From Kluyvera sp040932435 (GTDB taxonomy: Bacteria; Pseudomonadota; Gammaproteobacteria; Enterobacterales; Enterobacteriaceae), in NCBI RefSeq assembly GCF_040932435.1, contig NZ_JBFQGA010000007.1, positions 186,001 to 250,000 on the forward strand: a stretch of 64,000 nucleotides of DNA, read 5' to 3'. Positions 16,465-27,676 of this stretch are shown here, piece by piece. Position numbers and translations under genes: made by a program. Numbering within the stretch: position 1 is the first letter of the stretch; every line of letters begins with the position of its first letter. The notes under the pieces are model-generated. The model was given only the letters and a program-made list of their open reading frames with translations, did no database searches and had not been told where the DNA came from.

Positions 16465-16860
16465 TTACTTCGCGCGATCCGCGTTGTAACAGGTCAAATC
16501 CACTTCCACTTTGCAATCCACCACCAAATCCGCCACGCAGCACACACGTGCTGGTGGATGGTCGGCGAAGAATTCGCGGAACACTTTGTTGAACGACTGG
16601 AAATAGCGGGCATCGGTCAGATAGACCTTCACGTGTACCACATCAGCCAGCGTAAAACCAGCATCCAACATGATATCCACGCAGTTTTGAATCGCCAGCC
16701 GGGACTGTTCGATAATGCCGCCTTCAACCACTTCGCCGTCGGTCATCGGCGTTTGTCCGGAGACATACAGCCAGCCCCCCGCTTCCACTGCTTTGGCAAA
16801 AGGCAGAGACTGCCCACCGGTTCCGGTGCTGCCACCTACGCCATAACGTTTAATGCTCAT
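16465..16860 (-). CDS. RidA-family enamine/imine deaminase
   Basis: RidA (YjgF/YER057c/UK114) proteins are trimeric cytoplasmic enzymes that hydrolyse reactive enamines and imines, chiefly 2-aminoacrylate, released by PLP-dependent dehydratases. The 131-residue product has the family's YVSGQTP segment (about residues 32-38), NCVDIMLDAGFTLADVVHVKVYLTD in the middle, and the signature PARVCCVAD with the catalytic Arg. It lies 26 bp downstream of the N-acyl-D-amino-acid deacylase gene in one operon with its own AAGGAG ribosome-binding site. The neighbouring PLP enzyme at 18519 would generate just the kind of enamine that this protein removes. Confidence 0.93.
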   Translation of the reverse strand: MSIKRYGVGGSTGTGGQSLPFAKAVEAGGWLYVSGQTPMTDGEVVEGGIIEQSRLAIQNCVDIMLDAGFTLADVVHVKVYLTDARYFQSFNKVFREFFADHPPARVCCVADLVVDCKVEVDLTCYNADRAK

Positions 16861-16886
16861 TGTTGCTCCTTAATCATCATTGCGGC

Positions 16887-18317
16887 CTACCGACGTAAGA
16901 ATCGCCCGGCACGCCCGATAACGTTGTTATGCTGACCATAGCTCATGACGCCGTTGACCATCACCGCTTCAATACCGGCGGCCGGCTGCTGCGGGTCGCT
17001 AAAACTGGCCACATCGCGGACAGTTTGCGGGTCAAATAGCACCAGATCGGCGTAGTAGCCGCATTTTACCAGCCCGCGCTCGGCAAGTTGGAAACGCGCC
17101 GCCGACATGCCGGTCATCTTGTGGACGGCCACCGTCAGCGGGAAGAGTTTTTCATCACGGCTATAGTGTCCCAGCACGCGTGGGAACGCCCCCCACAGCC
17201 GTGGGTGCGGCATCGGGTCATTCGGTAAACCGTCCGAACCCACCATGGTTAACGGGTAGCTCAGCACGCGCTGCACATCCTGCTCATCCATGTTGTAGTA
17301 AATCGCTCCCGCTGGCATCAGACGCTTTCCGGCCTCTTCCAGCGTCAGGGACCAGCCATCGGCAATTTGCTGTAAGGTCTGCCCGGCCATCTCTGGATGC
17401 GGCGTAGACCAGGTAATAATAATGTCGAAATCGGCGGTGATCTGCTTCATGTCCAGCGTCGATGAGCTGGCGGAATACGGGTAGCAGTCGCAGGCGACCT
17501 CCTGCTGCTGGCGCACTTTGTCGAACAGCGCCAGCGTCTCGACCGTACGCCCCCAGTTACTCGCCCCGGCGCACTTGTGGTGCGAGACCACCACCGGCAC
17601 TTTGCCGTGGCGGCCAATACGAAACGCTTCGTCAAGCGCTTCAAGGATCGGCTCAAACTCCGAACGCAGGTGGGTGGTATAGATGCCGTTGCCCGCTGCC
17701 AGTTCTTCCGCCAACGCCATCACTTCTTCGGTTGTCGACTGGAAAGCGGAAGCATAGGCCAGACCGGTACTCAGCCCCAAAGCCCCCTGCTGTAATGCCA
17801 AACGCAGCTGCTCGCGCATCGCCTGAATTTCATCTTCGCTGGCGTGGCGAAATAGCGAATCCATATGGTTGTTACGCAGTGCGGTATGGCCAATCAGCGT
17901 ACCGACGTTGACCGCAGGACGCGCCTGCGTGACCGCCTCAGCGTAGGCATCCACCGTAGGGTAGATAAAATGTGACACCTCGCCCAGCAGATTCATTGGG
18001 TCAGGAACCTCACCGCGCATGGTCGCCGTGGCGGCGCTGATCCCGCAGTTGCCGACGATTACCGTGGTGACCCCCTGGCTAATTTTCGGCAGGTATTCGG
18101 GCATACGAATTACATTGATGTCATCGTGGGTATGAACGTCGATAAAACCCGGCGCCAGTACGCGCCCGGTGCCGTCAATCTCCTGCTCGGCCTGGCCTTG
18201 GATAGCCGGAGCGATATCAACAATACGATCGCCTTTTACCGCCACATCCCCGCGATACTGCGGGCCGCCGCTGCCGTCGATAACCGTGACATTCCTGAAT
18301 AAATAATCGAACTTCAT
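16887..18317 (-). CDS. N-acyl-D-amino-acid deacylase (D-aminoacylase)
   Basis: The 476-residue cytoplasmic metallohydrolase belongs to the amidohydrolase superfamily. It hydrolyses N-acyl-D-amino acids to carboxylate and free D-amino acid. Visible motifs are LAPGFIDVHTHDD (metal-binding His62 and His64) and VIVGNCGIS, with the metal-bridging Cys91 that marks D-aminoacylases in place of a carboxylated lysine. Later come THLRSE and the VVSHHKCAG segment, and the GSDGLPNDPMPHPRLWG segment with the catalytic Asp near residue 365. An AAGGAAG site precedes the ATG. It heads an operon with RidA and is transcribed away from a D-serine-dehydratase-like gene, which would use the D-amino acid product. 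Confidence 0.93.
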   Translation of the reverse strand: MKFDYLFRNVTVIDGSGGPQYRGDVAVKGDRIVDIAPAIQGQAEQEIDGTGRVLAPGFIDVHTHDDINVIRMPEYLPKISQGVTTVIVGNCGISAATATMRGEVPDPMNLLGEVSHFIYPTVDAYAEAVTQARPAVNVGTLIGHTALRNNHMDSLFRHASEDEIQAMREQLRLALQQGALGLSTGLAYASAFQSTTEEVMALAEELAAGNGIYTTHLRSEFEPILEALDEAFRIGRHGKVPVVVSHHKCAGASNWGRTVETLALFDKVRQQQEVACDCYPYSASSSTLDMKQITADFDIIITWSTPHPEMAGQTLQQIADGWSLTLEEAGKRLMPAGAIYYNMDEQDVQRVLSYPLTMVGSDGLPNDPMPHPRLWGAFPRVLGHYSRDEKLFPLTVAVHKMTGMSAARFQLAERGLVKCGYYADLVLFDPQTVRDVASFSDPQQPAAGIEAVMVNGVMSYGQHNNVIGRAGRFLRR

Positions 18318-18518
18318 CGCTTCCTTACCCCCCTAATGTTCTGGCTTAAGTTAACCATTTACAAGCGCAGAAAACAGTGAAAGACTACGCAAATGGCAGA
18401 TCAAATTATGATACTTTAATTCATAAAATATAAGTAAGCATCAAAAAGTACATTATTTACAGTAAGTTAATAATAAAACGAATCATGATATAAGACTAAA
18501 ACCAAAAGGAATTATGTT

Positions 18519-19739
18519 ATGAAATACCAGAGCATCTCGCTTGTTGCCCACAAATCCGCACCGCTGTTTACCCCTACCAATATCCTGAATGAAGACGTGT
18601 GCCTCCCGGCGGCGGTCATCAAAAAAAAGGCCTTAGACAACAATATTCACTGGATGCAGCGCTATGCCGATACGCGCGGCGTGTCGCTGGCACCGCACGG
18701 TAAAACCACTATGACGCCGTGGATTTTTCAGCAACAGCAGCAGGCTGGCGCCTGGGCCATTGGCGTAGGCAGCGCCTGGCAAGCAAACGTCGCCATGGCC
18801 AGCGGTATCCAGCGCGTGCTGATGGTGAACCAGTTGGTCGGTAAGGCGAATATGCAGCTTATTGCCGATCTAAAAGCCCATTATCCGCAGGTCGATTACC
18901 TCTGCTGCGTGGATAGCCTCGACAACGCCCGTACGCTTTCGGCCTTCTTTGCGGCAAAAAATCAGACACTGGATGTTCTGCTGGAACTTGGCGTGCCGGG
19001 CGGGCGCTGCGGCTGCCGCACAACGGAGCAGGCATTGGCCCTCGGCGAGCAGATTTCCCAGCTACCGGCGCTGCGCCTGCGTGGCCTGGAGCTTTATGAA
19101 GGGGTGCTGCACGGCGAAGATCCGCAGCCGAAGGTCGAAGCGCTGCTGCGCGACGCCGCCGCTCTCGCCTGCCAGCTTGAGCGCTACGTCGAGGGTGAAT
19201 TCATTCTCACCGGCGCAGGCTCAGTCTGGTATGACGTGGTGTGCAACGTCTGGCTGGCCGAGAAAAAACCGGCGCACTGCCGGGTAGTTATCCGTCCTGG
19301 CTGCTATATCACGCACGATGAAGGCATTTATCTCGAGGCGCAGGATGCCATTATCGCTCGCGACCAGACGGCCTGCGATCTGGGTGGCGATCTGGTTTCG
19401 GCGCTGGAACTGGTGGCAATGGTGCAGTCGGTGCCGGAAGACGGCCGCGCAATCGTCAATTTTGGCAAGCGCGACAGCGCGTTTGACGCCGGATTGCCGC
19501 AGCCGGTAGTGCACTATCGCGCAGGAAAAATGCTGGATTTGAAGGAAAAAAGTATCGAAACCACCGGCATTATGGATCAACACGCGATGTTAAAACTGGC
19601 ACCAGACGCGGAAGTGAAAGTGGGGGATATTTTGGTATTTAGCACCTCGCACCCTTGCCTGACGTTCGACAAATGGAAGGCGCTGCTGCTGGTTGATGAT
19701 AACTATAACGTACTGGAAACGCTGGAAACAGGGTTCTGA
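18519..19739 (+). CDS. PLP-dependent D-amino acid deaminase/aldolase (DSD1-like)
   Basis: The 406-residue protein is a fold-type III PLP enzyme of the D-serine dehydratase / D-threonine aldolase family. The PLP lysine is Lys62 in SLAPHGKTTM. The metal-binding pair of the D-serine dehydratase type is visible as His378 and Cys380 in STSHPCLTF. The middle has the expected alanine-racemase-like barrel (LDVLLELGVPGGRCG). These enzymes convert D-serine to pyruvate and ammonia through an enamine, or cleave D-3-hydroxy amino acids to glycine and an aldehyde; which one applies here cannot be told. It is transcribed away from the D-aminoacylase-RidA operon, across a 201-bp AT-rich region with an AAGGA ribosome-binding site. 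Confidence 0.88.
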   Translation: MKYQSISLVAHKSAPLFTPTNILNEDVCLPAAVIKKKALDNNIHWMQRYADTRGVSLAPHGKTTMTPWIFQQQQQAGAWAIGVGSAWQANVAMASGIQRVLMVNQLVGKANMQLIADLKAHYPQVDYLCCVDSLDNARTLSAFFAAKNQTLDVLLELGVPGGRCGCRTTEQALALGEQISQLPALRLRGLELYEGVLHGEDPQPKVEALLRDAAALACQLERYVEGEFILTGAGSVWYDVVCNVWLAEKKPAHCRVVIRPGCYITHDEGIYLEAQDAIIARDQTACDLGGDLVSALELVAMVQSVPEDGRAIVNFGKRDSAFDAGLPQPVVHYRAGKMLDLKEKSIETTGIMDQHAMLKLAPDAEVKVGDILVFSTSHPCLTFDKWKALLLVDDNYNVLETLETGF

Positions 19740-19787
19740 CTCAAGGACTTCCGGGCTTCCTGGGTCTTTTACCGACCGGGCGGCCTG

Positions 19788-19823
19788 GTAGGCCGGATAA
19801 GGCGAAGCCGCCATCCGGCCTAC
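19788..19823. repeat. Single REP unit
   Basis: GTAGGCCGGATAAGGCG followed by CGCCATCCGGCCTAC forms one perfect REP hairpin. It sits between two convergent genes, 5 bp from the stop codon of the three-HTH regulator. Confidence 0.85.
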
Positions 19824-19828
19824 GAATG

Positions 19829-20920
19829 CTATTTTCGCTCGATGCCATCACAGAGCAAATCAATCACCAGCAGCGCACCGTAGCGCGGATCGTTAAGCGG
19901 CAGCGAGATATTTTGCTGATGGCTAAGCGCGTCTTCTTCGGCCCCGCCAATCACCACTATTTCCGCGCCCGCCCAACGCGCTTGATGGACGGCAGCAATC
20001 AGCGCGCTGCCCGGTTGAGTTGCGGCAAACACCACCAGCACCTGCCCCTTGCCAAGCATTGAAGCGGTGATCCCCATCAGCGCCGAATCCAGGCAAACGT
20101 TCGCCGGATAGCCCAACGTGAGCAGCCGGTACTGTAATAGATTGGCAAAAGGCGCGTCAGCGGTACTGGCGCTGAAAATATGCAGCCCTTTCGCCTGTTT
20201 TATCTGACTCGTGGCCCGCTCGACCGCCGCTGGCGAGAGCTCACAAAGCTGGGTATTGAGCGATTGCTGAATGTGATTGAGCGTTTCACGCCACGGCCCC
20301 GGCATATCCCCACCGGCTACCGGCGTACTTGCCTGCGCCAGCTTCATACGCAGATCGCGAATATCGTCACAGCCCGCCGCCCGGGCAAAACGAGTGATCG
20401 TTGCCGGACTGACGCCCGCCGCGGTCGCCAACTGATCGATAGTGGCGGAGGCCGCAAACGACACATCGTCCAAGATCATCTGCGCAACGCGCGACTCCTG
20501 CTGGCTGAAATCATGCAGCCGCTGACGAATTTGCCCCAGAATATCATCGCTGCTTTCCCGTCCGATCGAGTGGGAGAAACGCGCGAGAATTTCGCTGCCC
20601 ACACCGGCATTTTTCGCCAGCTTTTGTAGCGTGCTGGGATCAACCCACGCGGCATCGCCCAGCATGGGTGCAGCCGGAAGCGCATGGCGGTTCTCCTGCT
20701 GCTGCCGACGCACCTGGCCGATAAAATCGTTGATATCGCTGCAGCCAATGCTGCGCGAAAAATGCTGTAACGTCGCCGGGCTTACACCCGCCTTTGCCGC
20801 CAGTTCCTCAATGGTCGCTTCGGGGATCTGGGCAAAATTATCGAGGAAAAAACGCGCCAGCCGCGATTCCTGCGCCGGCAGCCCAGAGACCCCATTCACC
20901 AGTTGATAAACAATATCCAT
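19829..20920 (-). CDS. RpiR-family regulator with three tandem HTH segments
   Basis: The 363-residue protein ends in a SIS domain (about residues 225-355; FSASTADAPFANLLQYRLL) like other RpiR regulators, but is about 80 residues longer than usual (280-290) because the DNA-binding region is repeated. Segment 1 is at about 36-66 (IEELAAKAGVSPATLQHFSR), segment 2 at about 96-128 (LQKLAKNAGVGSEILARFSH) and segment 3 at about 160-192 (IDQLATAAGVSPATITRFAR). Segments 1 and 3 keep the flanking helices (QESRLARFFLDN and QESRVAQMILDD); segment 2 lacks them and is degenerate. The start MDIVYQLVNG is preferred over an upstream ATG. It is divergent from the PTS-GH4 operon, whose shared control region has three TGAAA-N5-TTTCA palindromes, so it is the likely regulator. 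Confidence 0.85.
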   Translation of the reverse strand: MDIVYQLVNGVSGLPAQESRLARFFLDNFAQIPEATIEELAAKAGVSPATLQHFSRSIGCSDINDFIGQVRRQQQENRHALPAAPMLGDAAWVDPSTLQKLAKNAGVGSEILARFSHSIGRESSDDILGQIRQRLHDFSQQESRVAQMILDDVSFAASATIDQLATAAGVSPATITRFARAAGCDDIRDLRMKLAQASTPVAGGDMPGPWRETLNHIQQSLNTQLCELSPAAVERATSQIKQAKGLHIFSASTADAPFANLLQYRLLTLGYPANVCLDSALMGITASMLGKGQVLVVFAATQPGSALIAAVHQARWAGAEIVVIGGAEEDALSHQQNISLPLNDPRYGALLVIDLLCDGIERK

Positions 20921-20975
20921 AACCAGAGTGTCCTCATCTCGGCAGATTCTGCTCGTTAAAAACATCATAATTTAT

Positions 20976-20990
20976 TGAAATTATTTTTCA
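20976..20990. promoter_or_regulatory. TGAAA-N5-TTTCA palindrome 1
   Basis: TGAAA-TTATT-TTTCA, 55 bp upstream of the RpiR regulator start and therefore placed for autoregulation. It is one of three copies in the region between the regulator and the PTS operon. Confidence 0.5.
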
Positions 20991-21117
20991 ATTTATTCAA
21001 TCAATGAAGATACATATCTACGCAAGCAGAGCGTGATTTGTTCATTTATTTCGTCAAGATCACATTTCAAACCCTTCGTCATAGGCTTACGTAATATTTT
21101 AATCCCGATCACACTCA

Positions 21118-21132
21118 TGAAAATAATTTTCA
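21118..21132. promoter_or_regulatory. TGAAA-N5-TTTCA palindrome 2
   Basis: TGAAA-ATAAT-TTTCA, which extends to a perfect 17-nt palindrome at 21117-21133. It lies 60 bp upstream of the IIB start codon, in a promoter-proximal position. Second of three copies. Confidence 0.55.
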
Positions 21133-21159
21133 TACATGCTAAGCAAAACCGCTAATGTA

Positions 21160-21174
21160 TGAAATATGTTTTCA
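21160..21174. promoter_or_regulatory. TGAAA-N5-TTTCA palindrome 3
   Basis: TGAAA-TATGT-TTTCA, 18 bp upstream of the IIB start, just before the GAGGG ribosome-binding site. A bound repressor here would block the start of the operon. Third of three copies. Confidence 0.55.
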
Positions 21175-21192
21175 AACGAGGGAAAAGTTGTA

Positions 21193-21498
21193 ATGAAAAA
21201 AATCATGTTGTGCTGCGCCGCCGGAATGTCCACCAGCATGCTGGTGCAGAAGATGCGCGCCGAAGCGGAGAAACGTTCACTGGCGGTGGAGATCAACGCC
21301 TATCCGGTAGCCGAAATTGAAAGCCAGATTGCCCAAGCTGACGTGGTACTGCTTGGCCCACAGGTGCAGTTTGAGTTAGCGCGACTGCGTGAGATTTCCG
21401 CCCCGCTCGGCAAACCGGTGGCGGTTATCGACATGATGGATTACGGCACCATGCGCGGCGATCGCGTGCTCGACAAAGCAATCCAACTGATGGCCTGA
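21193..21498 (+). CDS. PTS enzyme IIB, lactose/cellobiose family
   Basis: The 101-residue protein starts MKKIMLCCAAGMSTSMLV, the family's phosphate loop with the phosphorylated cysteine at position 8. VVLLGPQVQFELARL follows in the middle, as in ChbB. It transfers phosphate to the sugar moved by the IIC encoded at 22870. The start was chosen at 21193 because it gives the family N-terminus; an upstream ATG at 21166 would add nine residues with no family support. It is the first gene of the IIB-GH4-IIC operon. No IIA gene is present. Confidence 0.92.
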   Translation: MKKIMLCCAAGMSTSMLVQKMRAEAEKRSLAVEINAYPVAEIESQIAQADVVLLGPQVQFELARLREISAPLGKPVAVIDMMDYGTMRGDRVLDKAIQLMA

Positions 21499-21514
21499 GG
21501 CCACGGAGAGAATG

Positions 21515-22816
21515 ATGAAAATTACCGTTATTGGTGGGGGGAGCAGCTATACCCCGGAATTGATTGAAGGATTAATTACGCGCCATGCCTCCTTACCAAT
21601 GGCGGAGCTGGCGCTAGTTGACGTTGAGGCCGGGCGCCAGAAGGTTGAGATTATTGCCGCACTTGCCCGCCGGATGCTTGACCGCAGCGGTCTGGAAACG
21701 GTGAAAGTGTCGGTTCATTTCGATGCAGATAGCGCGATTATTGGCTCGCAGTTCGTGCTCACCCAATTACGCGTGGGGCAACTCCCTGCCCGCGCGGCCG
21801 ATGAACGTCTTGGCCTAAGCCATCAGCTGTTAGGGCAAGAAACCACCGGCGTCGGCGGCTTTGCCAAAGCGCTGCGCACCATTCCCGTCATGCTAGATAT
21901 CGCCGATCGCGTCGAACGCCTGGCGCCAGAGGCGTGGATAATCAACTTCACCAACCCGGCAGGCATTGTGACCGAAGCCGTGTCGCGCTACAGCAAGGCC
22001 AAAATCATCGGCCTGTGTAATGTGCCAGTCACCATGCATCACATGATTGCCGACATGCTGAAGCTGCCTTATGACCAAGTTTCGCTGCGCTTTGCCGGTC
22101 TGAATCATATGGTGTGGGTACACAAGGTGCTGGCGGGCGGCCGCGACGCCACCGACGAAGTGATTGAAATGCTGTGCGACGGCGAACAGCTGTCGATGAA
22201 TAACATCAAAGCGATTCCGTGGCCGCCAGCACTGCTGCGTGCGCTGCGCGCCATACCTTGTCCTTACCACCGCTACTTCTGGCAAACCCGCACCATGCTG
22301 GAAGACGAACTGGCGGACGCGGATACCAAAGGTACGCGTGCCGAGCAGGTAATGAAGGTGGAAGAGTCCCTGTTTAAACTCTACGCCGACCCGCATTTGG
22401 ATAAGAAACCCGAAGAGCTAAGCCAGCGCGGCGGCTCTTTCTATTCCGAAGTCGCGGTGCAGTTAATCAATGCGCTGCATAACAACCTCGGCATTGAGAT
22501 GGTGGTCAACACCGCCAACAACGGTGCCATTCAAGGGCTACCGGACGATGCGGTGATTGAAACCAACTGCCTGATTGACGCCCTTGGCGCGCATCCGCTG
22601 GCCTTTGGCAAACTGCCGCCGCTGATGAACGGCCTGACTCAACAGGTGAAGGATTTTGAGCGTCTGACCATTGAAGCCGCGGTACACGGTGACAAAGAAA
22701 AAGCGCTACTGGCGCTGGTTGCCAACCCGCTGGTCGCTGATGTGAATCTGGCCTCGACGCTGGTCGATGAAGTGTTAGCCATCAATAAAGCGTGGCTGCC
22801 GCAGTTCAGCAAATAA
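21515..22816 (+). CDS. GH4-family 6-phospho-beta-glucosidase (CelF/ChbF/LicH type)
   Basis: GH4 enzymes hydrolyse 6-phospho-glycosides through an NAD+ and Mn2+ dependent redox mechanism. The 433-residue product begins with the NAD-binding motif ITVIGGGSSYTPELIEG. It continues with the GVGGFAKALRTIPV and NFTNPAGIVTEA segments, and the metal site is marked by the Cys of GLCNVPVTMHHM and the His of GLNHMVWVHKV. Tandem ATGs (21512 and 21515) are possible; the second has the better 6-bp spacing from GGAG. It lies between PTS IIB and IIC genes and would cleave the phosphorylated beta-glucoside they import. The overall sequence is closest in style to 6-phospho-beta-glucosidases rather than alpha-galactosidases of GH4. 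Confidence 0.92.
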   Translation: MKITVIGGGSSYTPELIEGLITRHASLPMAELALVDVEAGRQKVEIIAALARRMLDRSGLETVKVSVHFDADSAIIGSQFVLTQLRVGQLPARAADERLGLSHQLLGQETTGVGGFAKALRTIPVMLDIADRVERLAPEAWIINFTNPAGIVTEAVSRYSKAKIIGLCNVPVTMHHMIADMLKLPYDQVSLRFAGLNHMVWVHKVLAGGRDATDEVIEMLCDGEQLSMNNIKAIPWPPALLRALRAIPCPYHRYFWQTRTMLEDELADADTKGTRAEQVMKVEESLFKLYADPHLDKKPEELSQRGGSFYSEVAVQLINALHNNLGIEMVVNTANNGAIQGLPDDAVIETNCLIDALGAHPLAFGKLPPLMNGLTQQVKDFERLTIEAAVHGDKEKALLALVANPLVADVNLASTLVDEVLAINKAWLPQFSK

Positions 22817-22869
22817 TAAATAAAACAATATACCCGGTCGGCAACGTCTGCTCCGGGCAGGGGGTGTCT

Positions 22870-24219
22870 GTGAATAAATCGATCATTGATAAATACGTAT
22901 TGCCGACCGCGCTGAAGATCGCCGGACAAAAACACGTTCTTTCGGTGCGTGACGGGATCATCCTGAACATGCCGTTTATGCTGATAGGCTCATTTTTCCT
23001 GATTTTCGCCTATCTACCGGTGCCGGGCTACGGCACGCTGATGACCGAGCTTTTTGGCGCAACGTGGCAGGAAAAAGTGCTCTATCCGGTTAAAGCGACC
23101 TACGACATTATGGCGCTTATCTCCAGCTTCGGTATCGCCTACCGACTGGCGGAGAAATACCGCACTCTCGATCCGCTGACCGCCGGGGCCGTTTCTCTGG
23201 TGGCCTTCGTGATGACCATTCCGCAACACATCATGTTTACGCCGGCGGGCAGCGACGTGGCGCAGTTGGTGAAAGGGGTGATGCCGATGGGACAGATTGG
23301 CAGCCAAGGGCTGTTCGTCGCCATCATGATTGCCTTGCTCTCAACCGAAATCTACCGCTTCGTTAACGACCGCAACCTGGTGATTCGTATGCCGGAAGGC
23401 GTTCCACCGGCGGTCGCAAAGTCATTCCTTGCGCTAATCCCCGGCTTCTGCGTACTGGCAGTCGTGCTGGGGCTGCGCCTGCTGGTTGAAGCCACACCGT
23501 TTGGCGACATCAACACCATGATAACCGAGCTGGTCGGCATTCCGATGAGCCATGTCGGTGGCTCACTGCCGGGGATGATTATCTCGGTACTGCTGATTGG
23601 CATCCTGTGGATGCTTGGCCTGCATGGCGACACCATCGTGCTGGTGTTTATTCGTCCGGTCTGGCTGAGCAATATGTCCGAAAACTTGGAGGCCTTTCAG
23701 AACGGCCTGCCTATTCCCCACATTATCACCCAGCAGTTCTACGACCTGTGGATTGCCCCGGGCGGTACCGGTGCGCTGTTAGGGCTGGTTATCTTTATGA
23801 TCCTGCGCAGCCGCAGCGTGCAGATGAAACAGCTTGGTAAAATCGCCGCGCCGGGAAGCCTGTTTAACATCAGCGAGCCGATGGTATTTGGTATTCCGAT
23901 TGTGATGAACCCGTACCTGGTGGTGCCATTTATCCTGACGCCAGTGGTGCTGGTGATCGTTTCCTACGTGGCGATGACCACCGGTCTGGTGGCAAAACCC
24001 GCCGGGATTGCGCTGCCGTTTACCACGCCGATTGTCGTCAGCGGCTATCTGGCAACCGGCGGGCATATCTCCGGTTCGGTGCTGCAGATCGTCAACCTTG
24101 GGATTTCACTAGTGATGTATTACCCGTTCTTCCGCATCTGGGATAACCTGAAATACCGCGAAGAGCAGGCCAGCAAGTCGCAGCAGACCGCGGCAATTAC
24201 GCCGGTGACAGAACAGTAA
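22870..24219 (+). CDS. PTS enzyme IIC, lactose/cellobiose family
   Basis: The 449-residue membrane permease of the CelB/ChbC family has about ten hydrophobic segments and the conserved FNISEPMVFGIPIVMNPYL segment (about residues 333-351). It starts at GTG (VNKSIIDKYVLP), supported by an AGGGG site 7 bp upstream; a longer reading into the GH4 3' end exists but has no ribosome-binding site. The C-terminal 20 residues are polar. It probably imports a beta-glucoside such as cellobiose, chitobiose or an aryl-beta-glucoside, using the IIB at 21193 and a IIA from elsewhere. Confidence 0.92.
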   Translation: MNKSIIDKYVLPTALKIAGQKHVLSVRDGIILNMPFMLIGSFFLIFAYLPVPGYGTLMTELFGATWQEKVLYPVKATYDIMALISSFGIAYRLAEKYRTLDPLTAGAVSLVAFVMTIPQHIMFTPAGSDVAQLVKGVMPMGQIGSQGLFVAIMIALLSTEIYRFVNDRNLVIRMPEGVPPAVAKSFLALIPGFCVLAVVLGLRLLVEATPFGDINTMITELVGIPMSHVGGSLPGMIISVLLIGILWMLGLHGDTIVLVFIRPVWLSNMSENLEAFQNGLPIPHIITQQFYDLWIAPGGTGALLGLVIFMILRSRSVQMKQLGKIAAPGSLFNISEPMVFGIPIVMNPYLVVPFILTPVVLVIVSYVAMTTGLVAKPAGIALPFTTPIVVSGYLATGGHISGSVLQIVNLGISLVMYYPFFRIWDNLKYREEQASKSQQTAAITPVTEQ

Positions 24220-24248
24220 GCTAGAGCGAGGGTAGGAATTCGTGGCCT

Positions 24249-24366
24249 CCCCTCACCCTAACCCTCTCCCCACGGGGAGAGGGGACAGCTTCAGAGCCGC
24301 TATCAGTCATGGCTCGGTTTGCTCCCTCTCTCTTTCTAAGGGAGAGGGACGGGGTGAGGGTTAGGG
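24249..24366. repeat. Miniature inverted-repeat element, copy B
   Basis: Same ends as the element at 16332: CCCCTCACCCTAACCCTCTC on the left and GGGAGAGGGACGGGGTGAGG on the right, with a different centre. The 118-bp element fills the gap between the PTS operon and the carB terminator, at the right edge of the accessory block. Confidence 0.7.
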
Positions 24367-24390
24367 TATGATGGTCAAATAGACAAAACA

Positions 24391-24418
24391 AAAACGCCGG
24401 GCATTTGCCCGGCGTTTT
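24391..24418. terminator. Bidirectional terminator between the PTS operon and carB
   Basis: AAAACGCCGGGC (24391-24402) pairs perfectly with GCCCGGCGTTTT (24407-24418) across a 4-nt loop. A-rich and T-rich arms allow termination of both the PTS operon and carAB. Confidence 0.9.
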
Positions 24419-24434
24419 ATTTTATTGCTCGCAC

Positions 24435-27659
<3,225 letters not shown>

Positions 27660-27676
27660 GGCTCTTTAACTCCTGA

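Noticed and set aside
3340..24366. The accessory block as a prophage or an integrative element
   Set aside because: There is no integrase, phage structural gene, conjugation gene, tRNA or flanking direct repeat. Only catabolic genes, regulators and small repeats are seen.
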